A DNA stretch of 62,860 nt from an uncultured Cryptobacterium sp. (GTDB lineage Bacteria > Actinomycetota > Coriobacteriia > Coriobacteriales > Eggerthellaceae): contig CATYOF010000015.1 in NCBI GenBank assembly GCA_958410215.1, positions 1 through 62,860 of the forward strand, written 5' to 3'. The notes beneath the pieces were generated by a model. That model was not told where the DNA came from. It was given only the letters and a program-made list of their open reading frames with translations, and did no database searches. The first letter of the stretch is position 1, and the number at the start of each line of letters is the position of its first letter. Below, piece after piece: positions 8,449 to 16,844 of the stretch. A program made the position numbers and the translations under genes.

Positions 8449-9315
8449 CTATTCAGCATTCTTTTCTGGCACCACAATGGTAGGCACCTCAAGACGAGAA
8501 AGCACACCAAACGTTACCGAACCAAATAACGCACGGCTTACACGAGAACGAGCATGGGTTCCTAGCAAGAGCATGCGCTTACCTGCGCTGCATTCCATTA
8601 TTACCTGGGTAGGGGAAGAACCCTCAACAGAACGACCGGTAACTTCAATTCCAGGGTGAGCTTCTTTGATTTGAGCAATAAGCGTATCAAGTTTGCGCTG
8701 GAACATTTCGCCTACAGGCTGCAAACCGCCGCCCATTGCTTCAGATGCACGAGATATGAGCGTTGGAATACCCCAAGCAGAAACAAGTTCAAGAGGCTCA
8801 TTGAAGGCAAGAGCCATATTTACGCCCAAAACAACCGCATCGTTGCTGGTATCGTCAGGGCCAACGCCTACTACAATACCCTTGGCGCTTCGATCGACAG
8901 AATAGTCGGAAGGAATTACCGCCGTTGCAACATTTGCCGCAGAAGCAACACGTAAGCCTTTTGCGCCAAATACGCGCTCCCCTACAGTTTTATTGTGATG
9001 AGAGCCAAGAACTACAATGTCGTAATTATCGGAAGCCGCAATAAGCGCCTCAACAACATCGCCCTTGCCAACCGTCGTATTGACCGTAAGTTCTGGATGT
9101 TCTTTGGCTAAACTTTCCTGAGCATTTCCTAAAACATTGTCTACCGCAGTTTGTAGAATTTTTTCATCAGACCCAGCTAAACGAGCCGATCCCGGATCGA
9201 TAATAGCGAGCAGCGTTAATTCAGCGCCCTCTTCCCTGTCTGCTAAAGCAGCAGCCCATTCCAGTGCGCGCTGGCTGCGTTCGCTACCGTCAATACCAAC
9301 AAGAATGTTTTTCAT
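8449..9315 (-). CDS. Universal stress protein, tandem UspA domains
   Basis: A 288-residue cytosolic protein with two UspA folds (about 1-140 and 148-285). The first domain begins KNILVGIDGSERSQRALEWA and carries VLGSHH followed by a glycine-containing loop. The second ends LLGTHARSRVSRALFGSV and VPTIVVP, close to the ATP-binding G-x2-G-x9-G-(S/T) motif but with Ala where the second Gly is expected. Such proteins bind ATP or other nucleotides and are induced by starvation or stress. It is the last gene of a run with a small membrane protein and the phosphate permease, all within 30 bases of each other, suggesting that it responds to phosphate limitation. Confidence 0.88.
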   Translation of the reverse strand: MKNILVGIDGSERSQRALEWAAALADREEGAELTLLAIIDPGSARLAGSDEKILQTAVDNVLGNAQESLAKEHPELTVNTTVGKGDVVEALIAASDNYDIVVLGSHHNKTVGERVFGAKGLRVASAANVATAVIPSDYSVDRSAKGIVVGVGPDDTSNDAVVLGVNMALAFNEPLELVSAWGIPTLISRASEAMGGGLQPVGEMFQRKLDTLIAQIKEAHPGIEVTGRSVEGSSPTQVIMECSAGKRMLLLGTHARSRVSRALFGSVTFGVLSRLEVPTIVVPEKNAE

Positions 9316-9341
9316 GGTATTCAGTCAACCTTTCTTAGCGC

Positions 9342-9569
9342 TTAGTGGAAAATGGGAATCATGAGCCAAAGTGCAAAGAGCACAATTAATATGCAAGCCG
9401 CAAAGCAAGCTACCGAAGCAAAACGGGAACCCATAAAACCATGGCCTTCCTGTTCAGCCGCAGCACTGCGTGCCCAGAAACGTAAACCGGTCGCATAAAG
9501 CGTGCCAATTCCACCAGCGATAACTACGGCAACAATCAAAACCGTAAGAAAACTAATTACTTCTTCCAC
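9342..9569 (-). CDS. Two-helix small membrane protein in the phosphate permease operon
   Basis: A 75-residue protein with two hydrophobic segments (about 5-28 and 52-73) joined by a polar loop (RFWARSAAAEQEGHG). It lies 14 bases downstream of the PiT-type permease and 26 bases upstream of uspA on the same strand, with a good ribosome site (AAGGAG) before its ATG. I do not recognise the family. Its position suggests an accessory or regulator of the permease, but nothing in the sequence proves it. Confidence 0.7.
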   Translation of the reverse strand: MEEVISFLTVLIVAVVIAGGIGTLYATGLRFWARSAAAEQEGHGFMGSRFASVACFAACILIVLFALWLMIPIFH

Positions 9570-9583
9570 AGTATTCTCCTTCC

Positions 9584-10738
9584 TTACGCTGCTGCTGCCT
9601 GAGTTTTGTCAAGATTAAGCTTAACTTCAGTACCTTCATTAACGTTCGTGGAGTTAACAGGATTACGACGAGCCAAGCGGAAGATAACAATTGCGATGAT
9701 TGCCGCTGCAACTACAACAGCTGCGGTGCCGAAAACATTAATCTTTGCTACCGCGCAAGCTGCTGCTGCAATAATACCTGCAGCCGGGAAGGTAACCAGC
9801 CAAGCAATTAACATGCGACCTGCTACAGCCCAGTTAACTTCGTTGCCCTTTTTGCCAAGGCCAACACCAATGATAGAGCCAGAGCAAACCTGCGTAGTGG
9901 AAAGAGCAAAGCCTAAATGAGAAGAAACCAGAATGGTAGTTGCAGAGCTTGCTTCAGCTGCAAAACCCTGAGGAGTGTTGATTTCAGTCAAGCCCTTGCC
10001 AAGGGTTCGAATAACACGCCAGCCACCCATGTAGGTACCCAGAGCGATTGCCAAACCGCAAGCAGCAATTACCCACAATTGCGGATCGGAACCAGAAGGC
10101 TGAATGCCTACCGCAATAAGCGTCAAGGTAATGATACCCATGGTCTTCTGAGCGTCGTTAGTACCGTGAGACAATGCCACCAAGCAAGCCGTTACGGTCT
10201 GACCATGACGGAAGCTGTTTTCAACATATTTTTCATCAAGCTTTTTAACAATAACCGTAATCAACTTAATAGCGCAGAAAGCTGCAAGGCCTGCTACAAC
10301 AGGAGAAATAAGTGCAGGCAACAATACCTTAGTGATTACCGCAAAGAAGTTAACACCCTGGGTGCCTGCACCCACAATAACAGCGCCAACCAAACCACCA
10401 AATAAAGCGTGGGAAGAACTAGAAGGAAGACCAACCAGCCACGTTAACAAGTTCCAAATAATTGCACCTAACAAGCCTGCCAAAATAAATTCAGGCGCAA
10501 TAGTTACTGCCTGTTCATTAATCAAGCCACCTGAAATGGTGTTTGCAACTTCTGTTGAAAGAAATGCACCAATCAAATTCAACGTACCTGCTGCAATAAC
10601 AGCAGTTTTTGGCTTCAGGGCGCCTGTGGCAATTGAGGTAGCCATGGCGTTGGCCGTATCATGGAAGCCATTCGTGAAGTCGAACGTAAGAGCAACTACG
10701 ATTACTAACCCTACGACGACAAGAGTAGCGATGTCCAT
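9584..10738 (-). CDS. pit: PiT family inorganic phosphate transporter
   Basis: A 384-residue membrane protein of the PiT family, which imports phosphate (often as a metal-phosphate complex) with H+ or Na+. The two signature repeats are present in inverted halves: DFTNGFHDTANAMA (about 20-33) and LSHGTNDAQKTMG (about 188-200). The frame stays open upstream, but I chose the ATG at 10736-10738 (MDIATLVVV) because AAGGAGG lies 12 bases before it; a longer start would add an implausible basic leader. It heads an operon with the small membrane protein and uspA, and the region upstream holds Pho-box-like direct repeats. Confidence 0.92.
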   Translation of the reverse strand: MDIATLVVVGLVIVVALTFDFTNGFHDTANAMATSIATGALKPKTAVIAAGTLNLIGAFLSTEVANTISGGLINEQAVTIAPEFILAGLLGAIIWNLLTWLVGLPSSSSHALFGGLVGAVIVGAGTQGVNFFAVITKVLLPALISPVVAGLAAFCAIKLITVIVKKLDEKYVENSFRHGQTVTACLVALSHGTNDAQKTMGIITLTLIAVGIQPSGSDPQLWVIAACGLAIALGTYMGGWRVIRTLGKGLTEINTPQGFAAEASSATTILVSSHLGFALSTTQVCSGSIIGVGLGKKGNEVNWAVAGRMLIAWLVTFPAAGIIAAAACAVAKINVFGTAAVVVAAAIIAIVIFRLARRNPVNSTNVNEGTEVKLNLDKTQAAAA

Positions 10739-10801
10739 GCTATTCTTTTTCCTCCTTCTCATGGATGTGCCTTTTTGCTTAGGCAAGAATAGCAAGGTAA
10801 A

Positions 10802-10848
10802 TGTTAAATAGATGTAAGATGAAGTTAAGTATTGTTAAGACTTGTTAA
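10802..10848 (-). promoter_or_regulatory. Pho-box-like direct repeats upstream of the phosphate permease
   Basis: Read on the minus strand, TTAACA-type hexamers occur at 10843-10848, 10833-10838, 10823-10828 (TTAACT), 10813-10818 (CTTACA) and 10802-10807, with spacings of 10, 10, 10 and 11 bases. Direct hexamers at one helical turn are the form of site recognised by PhoP/PhoB response regulators (Bacillus PhoP prefers TTAACA-like repeats). The block ends 64 bases before the pit start, a normal activator position. The rest of the 301-bp gap shows only AT-rich sequence. Confidence 0.65.
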
Positions 10849-11039
10849 GCCTTGTGCCACTGAGCGTAACTCTGGTTAAGAACATGTTCACATTGCGCTA
10901 AACTATCATGGTTTTTCATGCTTTATTCTTACTTCAATAATTTTCATAAATGGTTTTATTCTTATTGAGCGCCCGTAATCTTTAAAACGGTGCTTTATTG
11001 GTTGGATCTACATTTCCGTTATGCCTTTTATACAGTGCC

Positions 11040-12338
11040 TTACTTAACTTTATGGGAAGCCTGTTTGTTAAATGCCTGAGCAGCGCGCTTATCCAACACC
11101 ACATAAAGACCGACAATAATACCCGCCGCCAAAACGACCATAACAAGCAAGGTTATATATGACACTAGATATGTACCGGTTGCTTCCATAAGGAAGCCAG
11201 GCAAAAAGGTAAAAATGAATCCACCAAGTGCGTAGGCAATCTGAAAGTTTTTGATAGTTTTTACCTGCTGTCCACGGGGCGCTAGCTCAATTGACCAGAT
11301 GGAAATTCCTACCGTACCCAACGCAAGTCCCGTGCCATAGAACAACACCCCAAATAACGCCAAATTATGATTGCCCATATCAGACAAACACAGCAGCACT
11401 ATACCGATAATGAACACCATGAAAAATGCCAACGAACCTTTTGCGGTACCAATCTTGTCAAATACCACCCCAGTAAAAAGCTTCGAAACCATAAGGCAGG
11501 CACCACTTACTGAAACCAACAGCGCCGCATATTCAGTAGTGAAACCTTCAGAGGTAAACAGTACCGCTAAATAGTTAGAACCACCAACGGAAACACAACC
11601 CACAAACACCATTGCTAATAAAACAAGGGGCACCATACGGGAAGGCAGGTTCCTGTTGATACGTGCACCGCGCTGTTTTTTGCCTTTCAAGGAATCAGTT
11701 CGATCACTTGCTAGATTGTAAAGCTTCGGATCAACATAGGCCGTAAGTCCCATTTCTTCAGGCCTATTACGCAACAACACATAGAGTACTACCGCATCAA
11801 ATAAGGCAAGCGCACCTTCAACTACGAATGCCGAAGATAGCGAAAGTGCACTTTCAAGTGCCACCACCACAGGCGGCACCACTACCGCTGCAACACCCGA
11901 ACCCACAGCTGCTATACCCGCCGCAGTAGCCACATGATCTTTAAACCAACGGCCGATAAGCATCGTGGAAGCCACCATCCCGCCTAACCCATAACCTAAG
12001 CCGGTAAAAATGGAGCCTACGCACAATCCCACAAAATTTGACGTACTAAGCGCATAGATAACAAAGCCTGCACCTATACAAAACGAAGCAAGGGCAACAC
12101 CTTTTCGACAATCAAGTTTTTCGTAATAACGCGCAACGAAAAACATTGCCACAACCGAAATGAACGTACGGATAGAAATAACAATCGAACCTCCCGAATG
12201 CCCTACACCAGGAAGTTCAACAAGATAGGGCTGGTATACCGAAAACGAAGTAGAAGCTAAACCAACGTTGGTAAACAAGAGCAAAAAGCAACAAGCACAT
12301 ATTACTTTCTCGTAATGTTGTTTTAGCTTTGCAATCAT
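11040..12338 (-). CDS. MFS transporter, OFA/monocarboxylate-like
   Basis: A 432-residue, 12-helix major facilitator. The first half (GLASTSFSVYQPYLVE, then GLGYGLGGMVASTMLIGRWF) resembles the oxalate/formate antiporter and monocarboxylate branch of MFS; the motif RWFKD between helices 4 and 5 is typical. The central loop (about 205-235) is basic. The substrate is unknown, though small organic acids are usual. I chose the ATG at 12336-12338; a GTG three codons upstream is equally possible because neither has a strong ribosome site. The terminator at 12420-12454 separates it from the dehydrogenase downstream. Confidence 0.82.
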   Translation of the reverse strand: MIAKLKQHYEKVICACCFLLLFTNVGLASTSFSVYQPYLVELPGVGHSGGSIVISIRTFISVVAMFFVARYYEKLDCRKGVALASFCIGAGFVIYALSTSNFVGLCVGSIFTGLGYGLGGMVASTMLIGRWFKDHVATAAGIAAVGSGVAAVVVPPVVVALESALSLSSAFVVEGALALFDAVVLYVLLRNRPEEMGLTAYVDPKLYNLASDRTDSLKGKKQRGARINRNLPSRMVPLVLLAMVFVGCVSVGGSNYLAVLFTSEGFTTEYAALLVSVSGACLMVSKLFTGVVFDKIGTAKGSLAFFMVFIIGIVLLCLSDMGNHNLALFGVLFYGTGLALGTVGISIWSIELAPRGQQVKTIKNFQIAYALGGFIFTFLPGFLMEATGTYLVSYITLLVMVVLAAGIIVGLYVVLDKRAAQAFNKQASHKVK

Positions 12339-12419
12339 AGTTACCACATCACCGCACGTATCGTTATCTTTCGATCAAGCAGAAAGACCCGCAATTTTTT
12401 ACCTGCCGCCCTTTACGCC

Positions 12420-12454
12420 AAAAAAATGCGACAGGATACGAGGTCCTGTCGCAT
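12420..12454 (-). terminator. Intrinsic terminator after the D-2-hydroxyacid dehydrogenase
   Basis: ATGCGACAGGA and TCCTGTCGCAT form an 11-bp stem with a 7-nt loop. On the minus strand the stem is followed directly by a run of seven T. It lies 80 bases after the dehydrogenase stop and is the clearest intrinsic terminator in the left part of the window. Confidence 0.85.
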
Positions 12455-12533
12455 AAAACTGCGTAAAAAGTTTTGTTTCACTCTGGGCCTTATTGCTCCT
12501 ACGTGAGTATAGCGCCTTTAGTACCCATTTCGT

Positions 12534-13481
12534 CTACGAAACGATGTTCTTTGGCGATCCTGCCACATAAGAGGCAATGTTGTCAGCAACAATAACGACA
12601 CGCTTTTGCATAGCTTCGTTTGAAGCAAACGCAACATGAGGGGTCACGATGGTGTTTTTAGCATTCAGCAAAGGATGATCGGAAGGGAAAGGGGGCTCCA
12701 TTTCCAAAACATCAATACCCGCTCCCGCAATACGACCTTCGTTAAGCGCATCTGCTAAAGCTTGAGAATCCACAATGGGGCCGCGTGCGCAGTTAATCAA
12801 AACGCTTGTGGGTTTCATCTTGGCAATTTGATCAGCCCCAATCAGACCAGTCGTTTCTGGTGTCTGTGGAACATGTAAACTTACCACATCACAGGTTTCA
12901 AGCAGTTCGTCCAGTTCAACAAACGTAACACCTTCGATTTCTTTACGCGTGCGGGAATATGCCACTACCTCGCAGCCAAATGCCGCCGCAATGCGCATCA
13001 CACGCGTACCGATAGCTCCAGCACCAATAACACCAAAACGTTTGCCTTCCAGTTCGGGACCTACCAGTCCATCCTTGGTGCCGCCGTTGCGCACTTCGGA
13101 ATTGAGTCGAGAAATATTGCGATACACATCAAGCAAAAGGCCGAATACCAAATCGGCTACTGCAACGGTTGAATATCCCGCACAGTTAGAAACCTGAATA
13201 CCCTTTTCGCGGCAATAAGCCATATCAACATGGTCATAACCCGTAAAAGCAACACATACGTATTTCAGGTTAGGGTTTTCCTGCATAACCGAAGCAGGAT
13301 AGGCAATGTTAGAGAGCACAACAATATCCGCATCTCCACTGCGTTCTATAAGCGTTGCCTCATCAACCTTACGGTCCGGATACGTAATAAGCTCTATATC
13401 GGCAGTACCGAGCACATCCGTAATAAGGTTGCGAAGATCGGCATCAGGAATTCCAAGTGGTTCTAAAACGGAAATTTTCAT
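12534..13481 (-). CDS. D-2-hydroxyacid dehydrogenase, NAD-dependent
   Basis: A 315-residue soluble oxidoreductase of the D-isomer-specific 2-hydroxyacid dehydrogenase family, interconverting a 2-keto acid and the D-hydroxy acid. The Rossmann motif GVIGAGAIGTRV (about 145-156) binds NAD. The catalytic triad is visible as NCARGPIVD (Arg, about 233), DVLEMEPP (Glu, about 260) and TPHVAFAS (His, about 283). It is shorter than full-length SerA and lacks an ACT domain, so phosphoglycerate is possible but not favoured over glyoxylate, hydroxypyruvate or D-lactate-type substrates. No adjacent gene points to a pathway. Confidence 0.88.
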   Translation of the reverse strand: MKISVLEPLGIPDADLRNLITDVLGTADIELITYPDRKVDEATLIERSGDADIVVLSNIAYPASVMQENPNLKYVCVAFTGYDHVDMAYCREKGIQVSNCAGYSTVAVADLVFGLLLDVYRNISRLNSEVRNGGTKDGLVGPELEGKRFGVIGAGAIGTRVMRIAAAFGCEVVAYSRTRKEIEGVTFVELDELLETCDVVSLHVPQTPETTGLIGADQIAKMKPTSVLINCARGPIVDSQALADALNEGRIAGAGIDVLEMEPPFPSDHPLLNAKNTIVTPHVAFASNEAMQKRVVIVADNIASYVAGSPKNIVS

Positions 13482-13546
13482 ACTGCTCCTTCCATATATG
13501 CGGCTCCTTAGGTATGACCTAGATATAACCGCCTTTAAGCATAGTA

Positions 13547-13594
13547 AAGGAGCACCCCTCCGAATTGCTTTAGGCTTCGGCGAGCGTGCTCCTT
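13547..13594 (-). terminator. Branched hairpin, probable terminator of the Q/P-rich membrane protein gene
   Basis: AAGGAGCAC and GTGCTCCTT pair as a 9-bp stem, enclosing a smaller CCGAA/TTCGG stem. On the minus strand TTTA follows. It sits about 65 bases after the stop at 13658, before the start of the dehydrogenase gene. Confidence 0.55.
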
Positions 13595-13657
13595 AATACA
13601 ACTGGCAGTTATAGGTAATGAAAGCAGCTAACTGCGATAGTTTCTTCGGACTTTTAC

Positions 13658-14563
13658 TTATTTTTCCGTTTTCGCTTCGTTGGAAGAATCAGCAGATTGT
13701 CCAGATTGCTCCACAGGTTGTTGTGCCACAGGCGCAGATTGTGCGGGCTGCTGCTCTGTCGGCTGCTGCACCGATTGTGGTTGCGCTGCGGGCGCAGGCA
13801 TTTGCTGCTGCGGTTGCGCAGGCTGTTCCGCTGGCGCAGGAGCCTGTCCTGCTGGCTGCTGCGGCTGCACTGGTTGCTGAGGCATAGGCTGACCAGGCAC
13901 CGGCTGCTGAGGCATAGGCTGACCAGGCACCGGCTGCTGAGGGGGCACTACACCTTGACCATAGGGTGCACCCTGTTTATAAGTTCCCTGATTATATCCG
14001 GCACCCTGACCAGGCTGAACAGGCATTCCACCCTGATACATAGCCCCAGGATAGGTATTCTTATAGGCTGCAAAGTTTTTACGTACACGGCTATTCATCC
14101 AAGCCGCGATAATAAAGCATACGCACGTGATGATAGAAAATACCACCGCAGAGCAAACCGCAGCTGCTACCGTCCAACCAAAAGCACGACCCAATTTTTC
14201 GGGAGTATCAATGGCACGCATGGTCATAATGCTGGACACAATACCTACCGCATGCAAAACCATGTAGCCTGCTGCAAGCCCGATGACAATGTTCATGCCT
14301 AAGGTAGCTGCATCACGAAGTTCTTGGTCGCTCATTGAAGAATAATCGTACGTTGTCGCAGGAGAACTTCCATCAAAAGCAGCCGATCCCGAAGATGTCG
14401 ATTGCAATTCTTGGGCAAACAGATCAAAGAAGGCAGGATCGGAAAGCATCGAAGAAGCCGATATCATCAATGCTAAAAACGCACCGCCTGCCAACACACC
14501 CAAAATACAAAAAATGAGCGTTGCGATGGAAAGCCCTCGTAGTACTCGTGTATCCGAATTCAT
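13658..14563 (-). CDS. Four-helix membrane protein with Q/P-rich tail, unknown function
   Basis: A 301-residue protein starting MNSDTRVL, with ATG at 14561-14563 preceded by GAAAGGGG; an upstream in-frame ATG lacks a ribosome site. Hydrophobic segments lie near 12-36, 95-120 and 135-165, with a short acidic/Ser loop between the first two. After the last helix (about residue 170) the chain is Gln/Pro/Ala/Gly-rich to the end. It includes a perfect two-fold 10-residue repeat (PQQPVPGQPM) coded by a 30-bp tandem DNA repeat near 13877-13939. The tail is likely cytosolic and disordered. The function is unknown. It is 59 bases downstream of the UbiB kinase and may share its transcript. Confidence 0.7.
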   Translation of the reverse strand: MNSDTRVLRGLSIATLIFCILGVLAGGAFLALMISASSMLSDPAFFDLFAQELQSTSSGSAAFDGSSPATTYDYSSMSDQELRDAATLGMNIVIGLAAGYMVLHAVGIVSSIMTMRAIDTPEKLGRAFGWTVAAAVCSAVVFSIITCVCFIIAAWMNSRVRKNFAAYKNTYPGAMYQGGMPVQPGQGAGYNQGTYKQGAPYGQGVVPPQQPVPGQPMPQQPVPGQPMPQQPVQPQQPAGQAPAPAEQPAQPQQQMPAPAAQPQSVQQPTEQQPAQSAPVAQQPVEQSGQSADSSNEAKTEK

Positions 14564-14622
14564 AAAACCCCTTTCAAGGCCTACCCAAACAGAAGACCAT
14601 CGAAGTTTGCACGCCATCAAGC

Positions 14623-16281
14623 CTAATGACGCTTTGATTTTCTAAGCATATCCCATGCCATCCACATAAACAGCAAAAATGCTGATACGTACTCGATAAA
14701 AGAAAGAACCGGAAGTCCAAACACACGCGGCATATCAACCGAAATAATAAGACTACCACTTACCAACAGGCCTGCAATTACCAAACTCATAGCAAGGCGG
14801 TTTGCAATGCGACTAACCTTGCGCAAAGGTTCGGTCGATCCCAACATTTCCATATTTACCTTCAGCTGGCCACGCGAAAGCATTCGAAACATTTCTCCTG
14901 AATATTCTGCTGCTTTCATTAAGCTTTTTATGGAAGTATCCATTGAAATAACCGCAGCTTTTAATCGCTGCTCCAGTTCTTCTTGAGCATTTTTCGAGCG
15001 AATAATATGGCCGTTAATAATGTCGATCATATTGGTGTTAGCCAAGTATTCTGCGAGCGACCCTTCCATGGTTACAATGCCGCGCGAAACCGCTGTAACC
15101 GACGCCGGAAGCGTAACCCGACATTGACGGGTGATCGCCATAATGTCACTTAACAAAGCACCAATATCAATATCGGCAACATTGGTGGAGCAATAGCTTT
15201 TCAACACATTATCAAGCTCCGCAAGCAAGCGAGCATGGTCTATCGCTGCCAAGTCGTGTTCAACCGAAAAGGAGATAAGCGCATCTTTTAAATCACTTGC
15301 ATTCTGAGCACCTACCGCTTCAATAATTTTGCTGAAGCCTAACCGCTCTCGCACGGAAAGCCTACCCATGATGCCCAGGTCTAAGTAGACCACTTTGCCT
15401 TCATGAACAAACAAGTTACCCGGATGTGGATCGGCATGAAAAAAACCGTGCTCAAGAATTTGTGTGGCATAGTTATCCATTACCTTTAAGCCTATTTCAT
15501 CTAGGTCATAGCCATATTCTTTAAGCTTTTTGGTATCGCGGATAGAAATACCCTCAACGTATTCCATAACCAAAACAGATTCCGTGCAGTATTCCAAATA
15601 GGGCTTGGGGCACGAAATGAATACCACGTCTTTATTAAGCTCAGCAAATTCCTTGAGGTTGTTCGCTTCCTTCATGAAGTCAGTTTCTTCAAGAAAAGTA
15701 GCCCACAATTCTTCGACCACATCGCGCAAGTCAAGCATCTGGGTATCTTTCATGAAACGCGAAACATGCTTTGCCACCGAACGCATAACATCAATGTCCT
15801 GCGCCATCACAGCACGAACACCGGGCCGCTGCACCTTTACCGCAACCACATCGCCCGTTACCAGTTCAGCCTTGTGAACCTGAGCAAGAGAGGCACTGCC
15901 TAAAGGCTTTGGGTCGATAGAACGAAATATTTCGTCAAACCTGCTGCCATACACATCTTTCAGCGCCGCAAGGGTATCTTCAAACGGCATAGGATCACAA
16001 TCCATTTGAAGATCCGCTAACGCATCACAATATGCTGCAGGAAGAATTTCTGACCGCAAGGAAAGCATCTGACCAATTTTGATAAAACTGGGACCCAAAT
16101 CAATCAAAAAACTGCGCAGCTGACTAGGGCTTAAGCCTTCATGGACGCGATGTTTACGCATAAGAGCAATTATTTCGCGCAAACGATGCATGCGCGCTTT
16201 GCGGCTTAACCCAAATTTTTGATCGGGGTCAACATCCACCCCGTCTCTAAACATATATTTCAGAAGCGAATTTTCAGCCAT
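14623..16281 (-). CDS. ABC1/AarF/UbiB family atypical kinase
   Basis: A 552-residue protein of the UbiB family, unorthodox protein-kinase-like ATPases; characterised members support ubiquinone synthesis or lipid homeostasis. Diagnostic motifs are present: SFIKIGQMLSLRSEILP (KxGQ, about 88-104), SASLAQVHKAEL (Ala-rich nucleotide loop, about 150), VAVKVQRPG (ATP-binding Lys, about 168), HADPHPGN (about 280) and DLGIMG (metal-binding DFG equivalent, about 297). Two hydrophobic helices near 500-545 anchor it to the membrane. An anaerobe would not be expected to make ubiquinone, so its role here is open. It follows a phasin-like gene by 37 bases, an arrangement that suggests a shared lipid-related task. 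Confidence 0.88.
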   Translation of the reverse strand: MAENSLLKYMFRDGVDVDPDQKFGLSRKARMHRLREIIALMRKHRVHEGLSPSQLRSFLIDLGPSFIKIGQMLSLRSEILPAAYCDALADLQMDCDPMPFEDTLAALKDVYGSRFDEIFRSIDPKPLGSASLAQVHKAELVTGDVVAVKVQRPGVRAVMAQDIDVMRSVAKHVSRFMKDTQMLDLRDVVEELWATFLEETDFMKEANNLKEFAELNKDVVFISCPKPYLEYCTESVLVMEYVEGISIRDTKKLKEYGYDLDEIGLKVMDNYATQILEHGFFHADPHPGNLFVHEGKVVYLDLGIMGRLSVRERLGFSKIIEAVGAQNASDLKDALISFSVEHDLAAIDHARLLAELDNVLKSYCSTNVADIDIGALLSDIMAITRQCRVTLPASVTAVSRGIVTMEGSLAEYLANTNMIDIINGHIIRSKNAQEELEQRLKAAVISMDTSIKSLMKAAEYSGEMFRMLSRGQLKVNMEMLGSTEPLRKVSRIANRLAMSLVIAGLLVSGSLIISVDMPRVFGLPVLSFIEYVSAFLLFMWMAWDMLRKSKRH

Positions 16282-16318
16282 GCGTATATATTCCTACGTA
16301 CGGTTTTGTCATTCGACT

Positions 16319-16675
16319 TTATTCAGCTGCCTTGTTTTCGTCCGAATTTTCCTTGTCTGATTCGTCTACCACTTCCGCATCAGAAGCAACCTTCGATTCC
16401 GCAACCAGACGTGCAACCGTAGCTGCAAATTCATCACGCTCTTCAGGAGACATGGTTTTCAGCGTTTGTGCAACCGCTTCTTCGCGCACCTTTGAAATAG
16501 TCTGCGTTGCTTTATGCTGCAGTTCCTGATTGATATCTTTTCCTTGTTCGACCGTAATGCTTCCCTTTTCAATAAGGGTATCAACAACTTCTTTAGCTTT
16601 TTCTCCCGTAATAGCAAGAGCCCCTACCCCTGCAAGAAAAATGTCCTTGAAGCCATCTTCAATAGATTTTGCCAT
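16319..16675 (-). CDS. Phasin-like (PhaF/PhaI-type) coiled-coil protein
   Basis: A 118-residue protein with the pattern of phasin-family proteins: an N-terminal amphipathic segment (FKDIFLAGVGALAITGEKAKE) followed by a long helical, probably coiled-coil stretch (about 30-95) and an acidic disordered tail (DESDKENSDENKAAE). Phasins coat polyhydroxyalkanoate granules, but related proteins in organisms without such granules may bind lipids or membranes. The ATG at 16673-16675 follows GGAGGGG. It is the first gene of a pair with ubiB. Confidence 0.7.
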   Translation of the reverse strand: MAKSIEDGFKDIFLAGVGALAITGEKAKEVVDTLIEKGSITVEQGKDINQELQHKATQTISKVREEAVAQTLKTMSPEERDEFAATVARLVAESKVASDAEVVDESDKENSDENKAAE

Positions 16676-16758
16676 GACGTCCCCTCCGTTCTGACAGAGT
16701 AATACCTGATTTCATTATACGAGTTTCTACCCATATCTAAGCTTACTGCTAATTAACT

Positions 16759-16781
16759 GTTTAAATTAAACACGGTGTTTA
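16759..16781. promoter_or_regulatory. Palindromic operator candidate upstream of the fused dehydratase gene
   Basis: TAAACAC-g-GTGTTTA (16767-16781) is a perfect 7-bp inverted repeat with a single central base, overlapped on its left by GTTTAAATTAAACAC (16759-16773). The site is 64 bases before the GTG start of the 1515-residue gene. A close match to the overlapped block occurs upstream of the exporter at 32215. A TetR-type regulator is encoded just downstream at 21428. Confidence 0.55.
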
Positions 16782-16844
16782 GTAAAATGGTGCTCGTTAA
16801 TTGAACAGACCGTCTAATTAAAAATAGAAAGCCAGTGTATACGA

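Noticed and set aside
13680..13880. A Cys/Gly-rich frame on the plus strand
   Set aside because: It is the antisense reading of the Gln/Pro-rich tail repeats.
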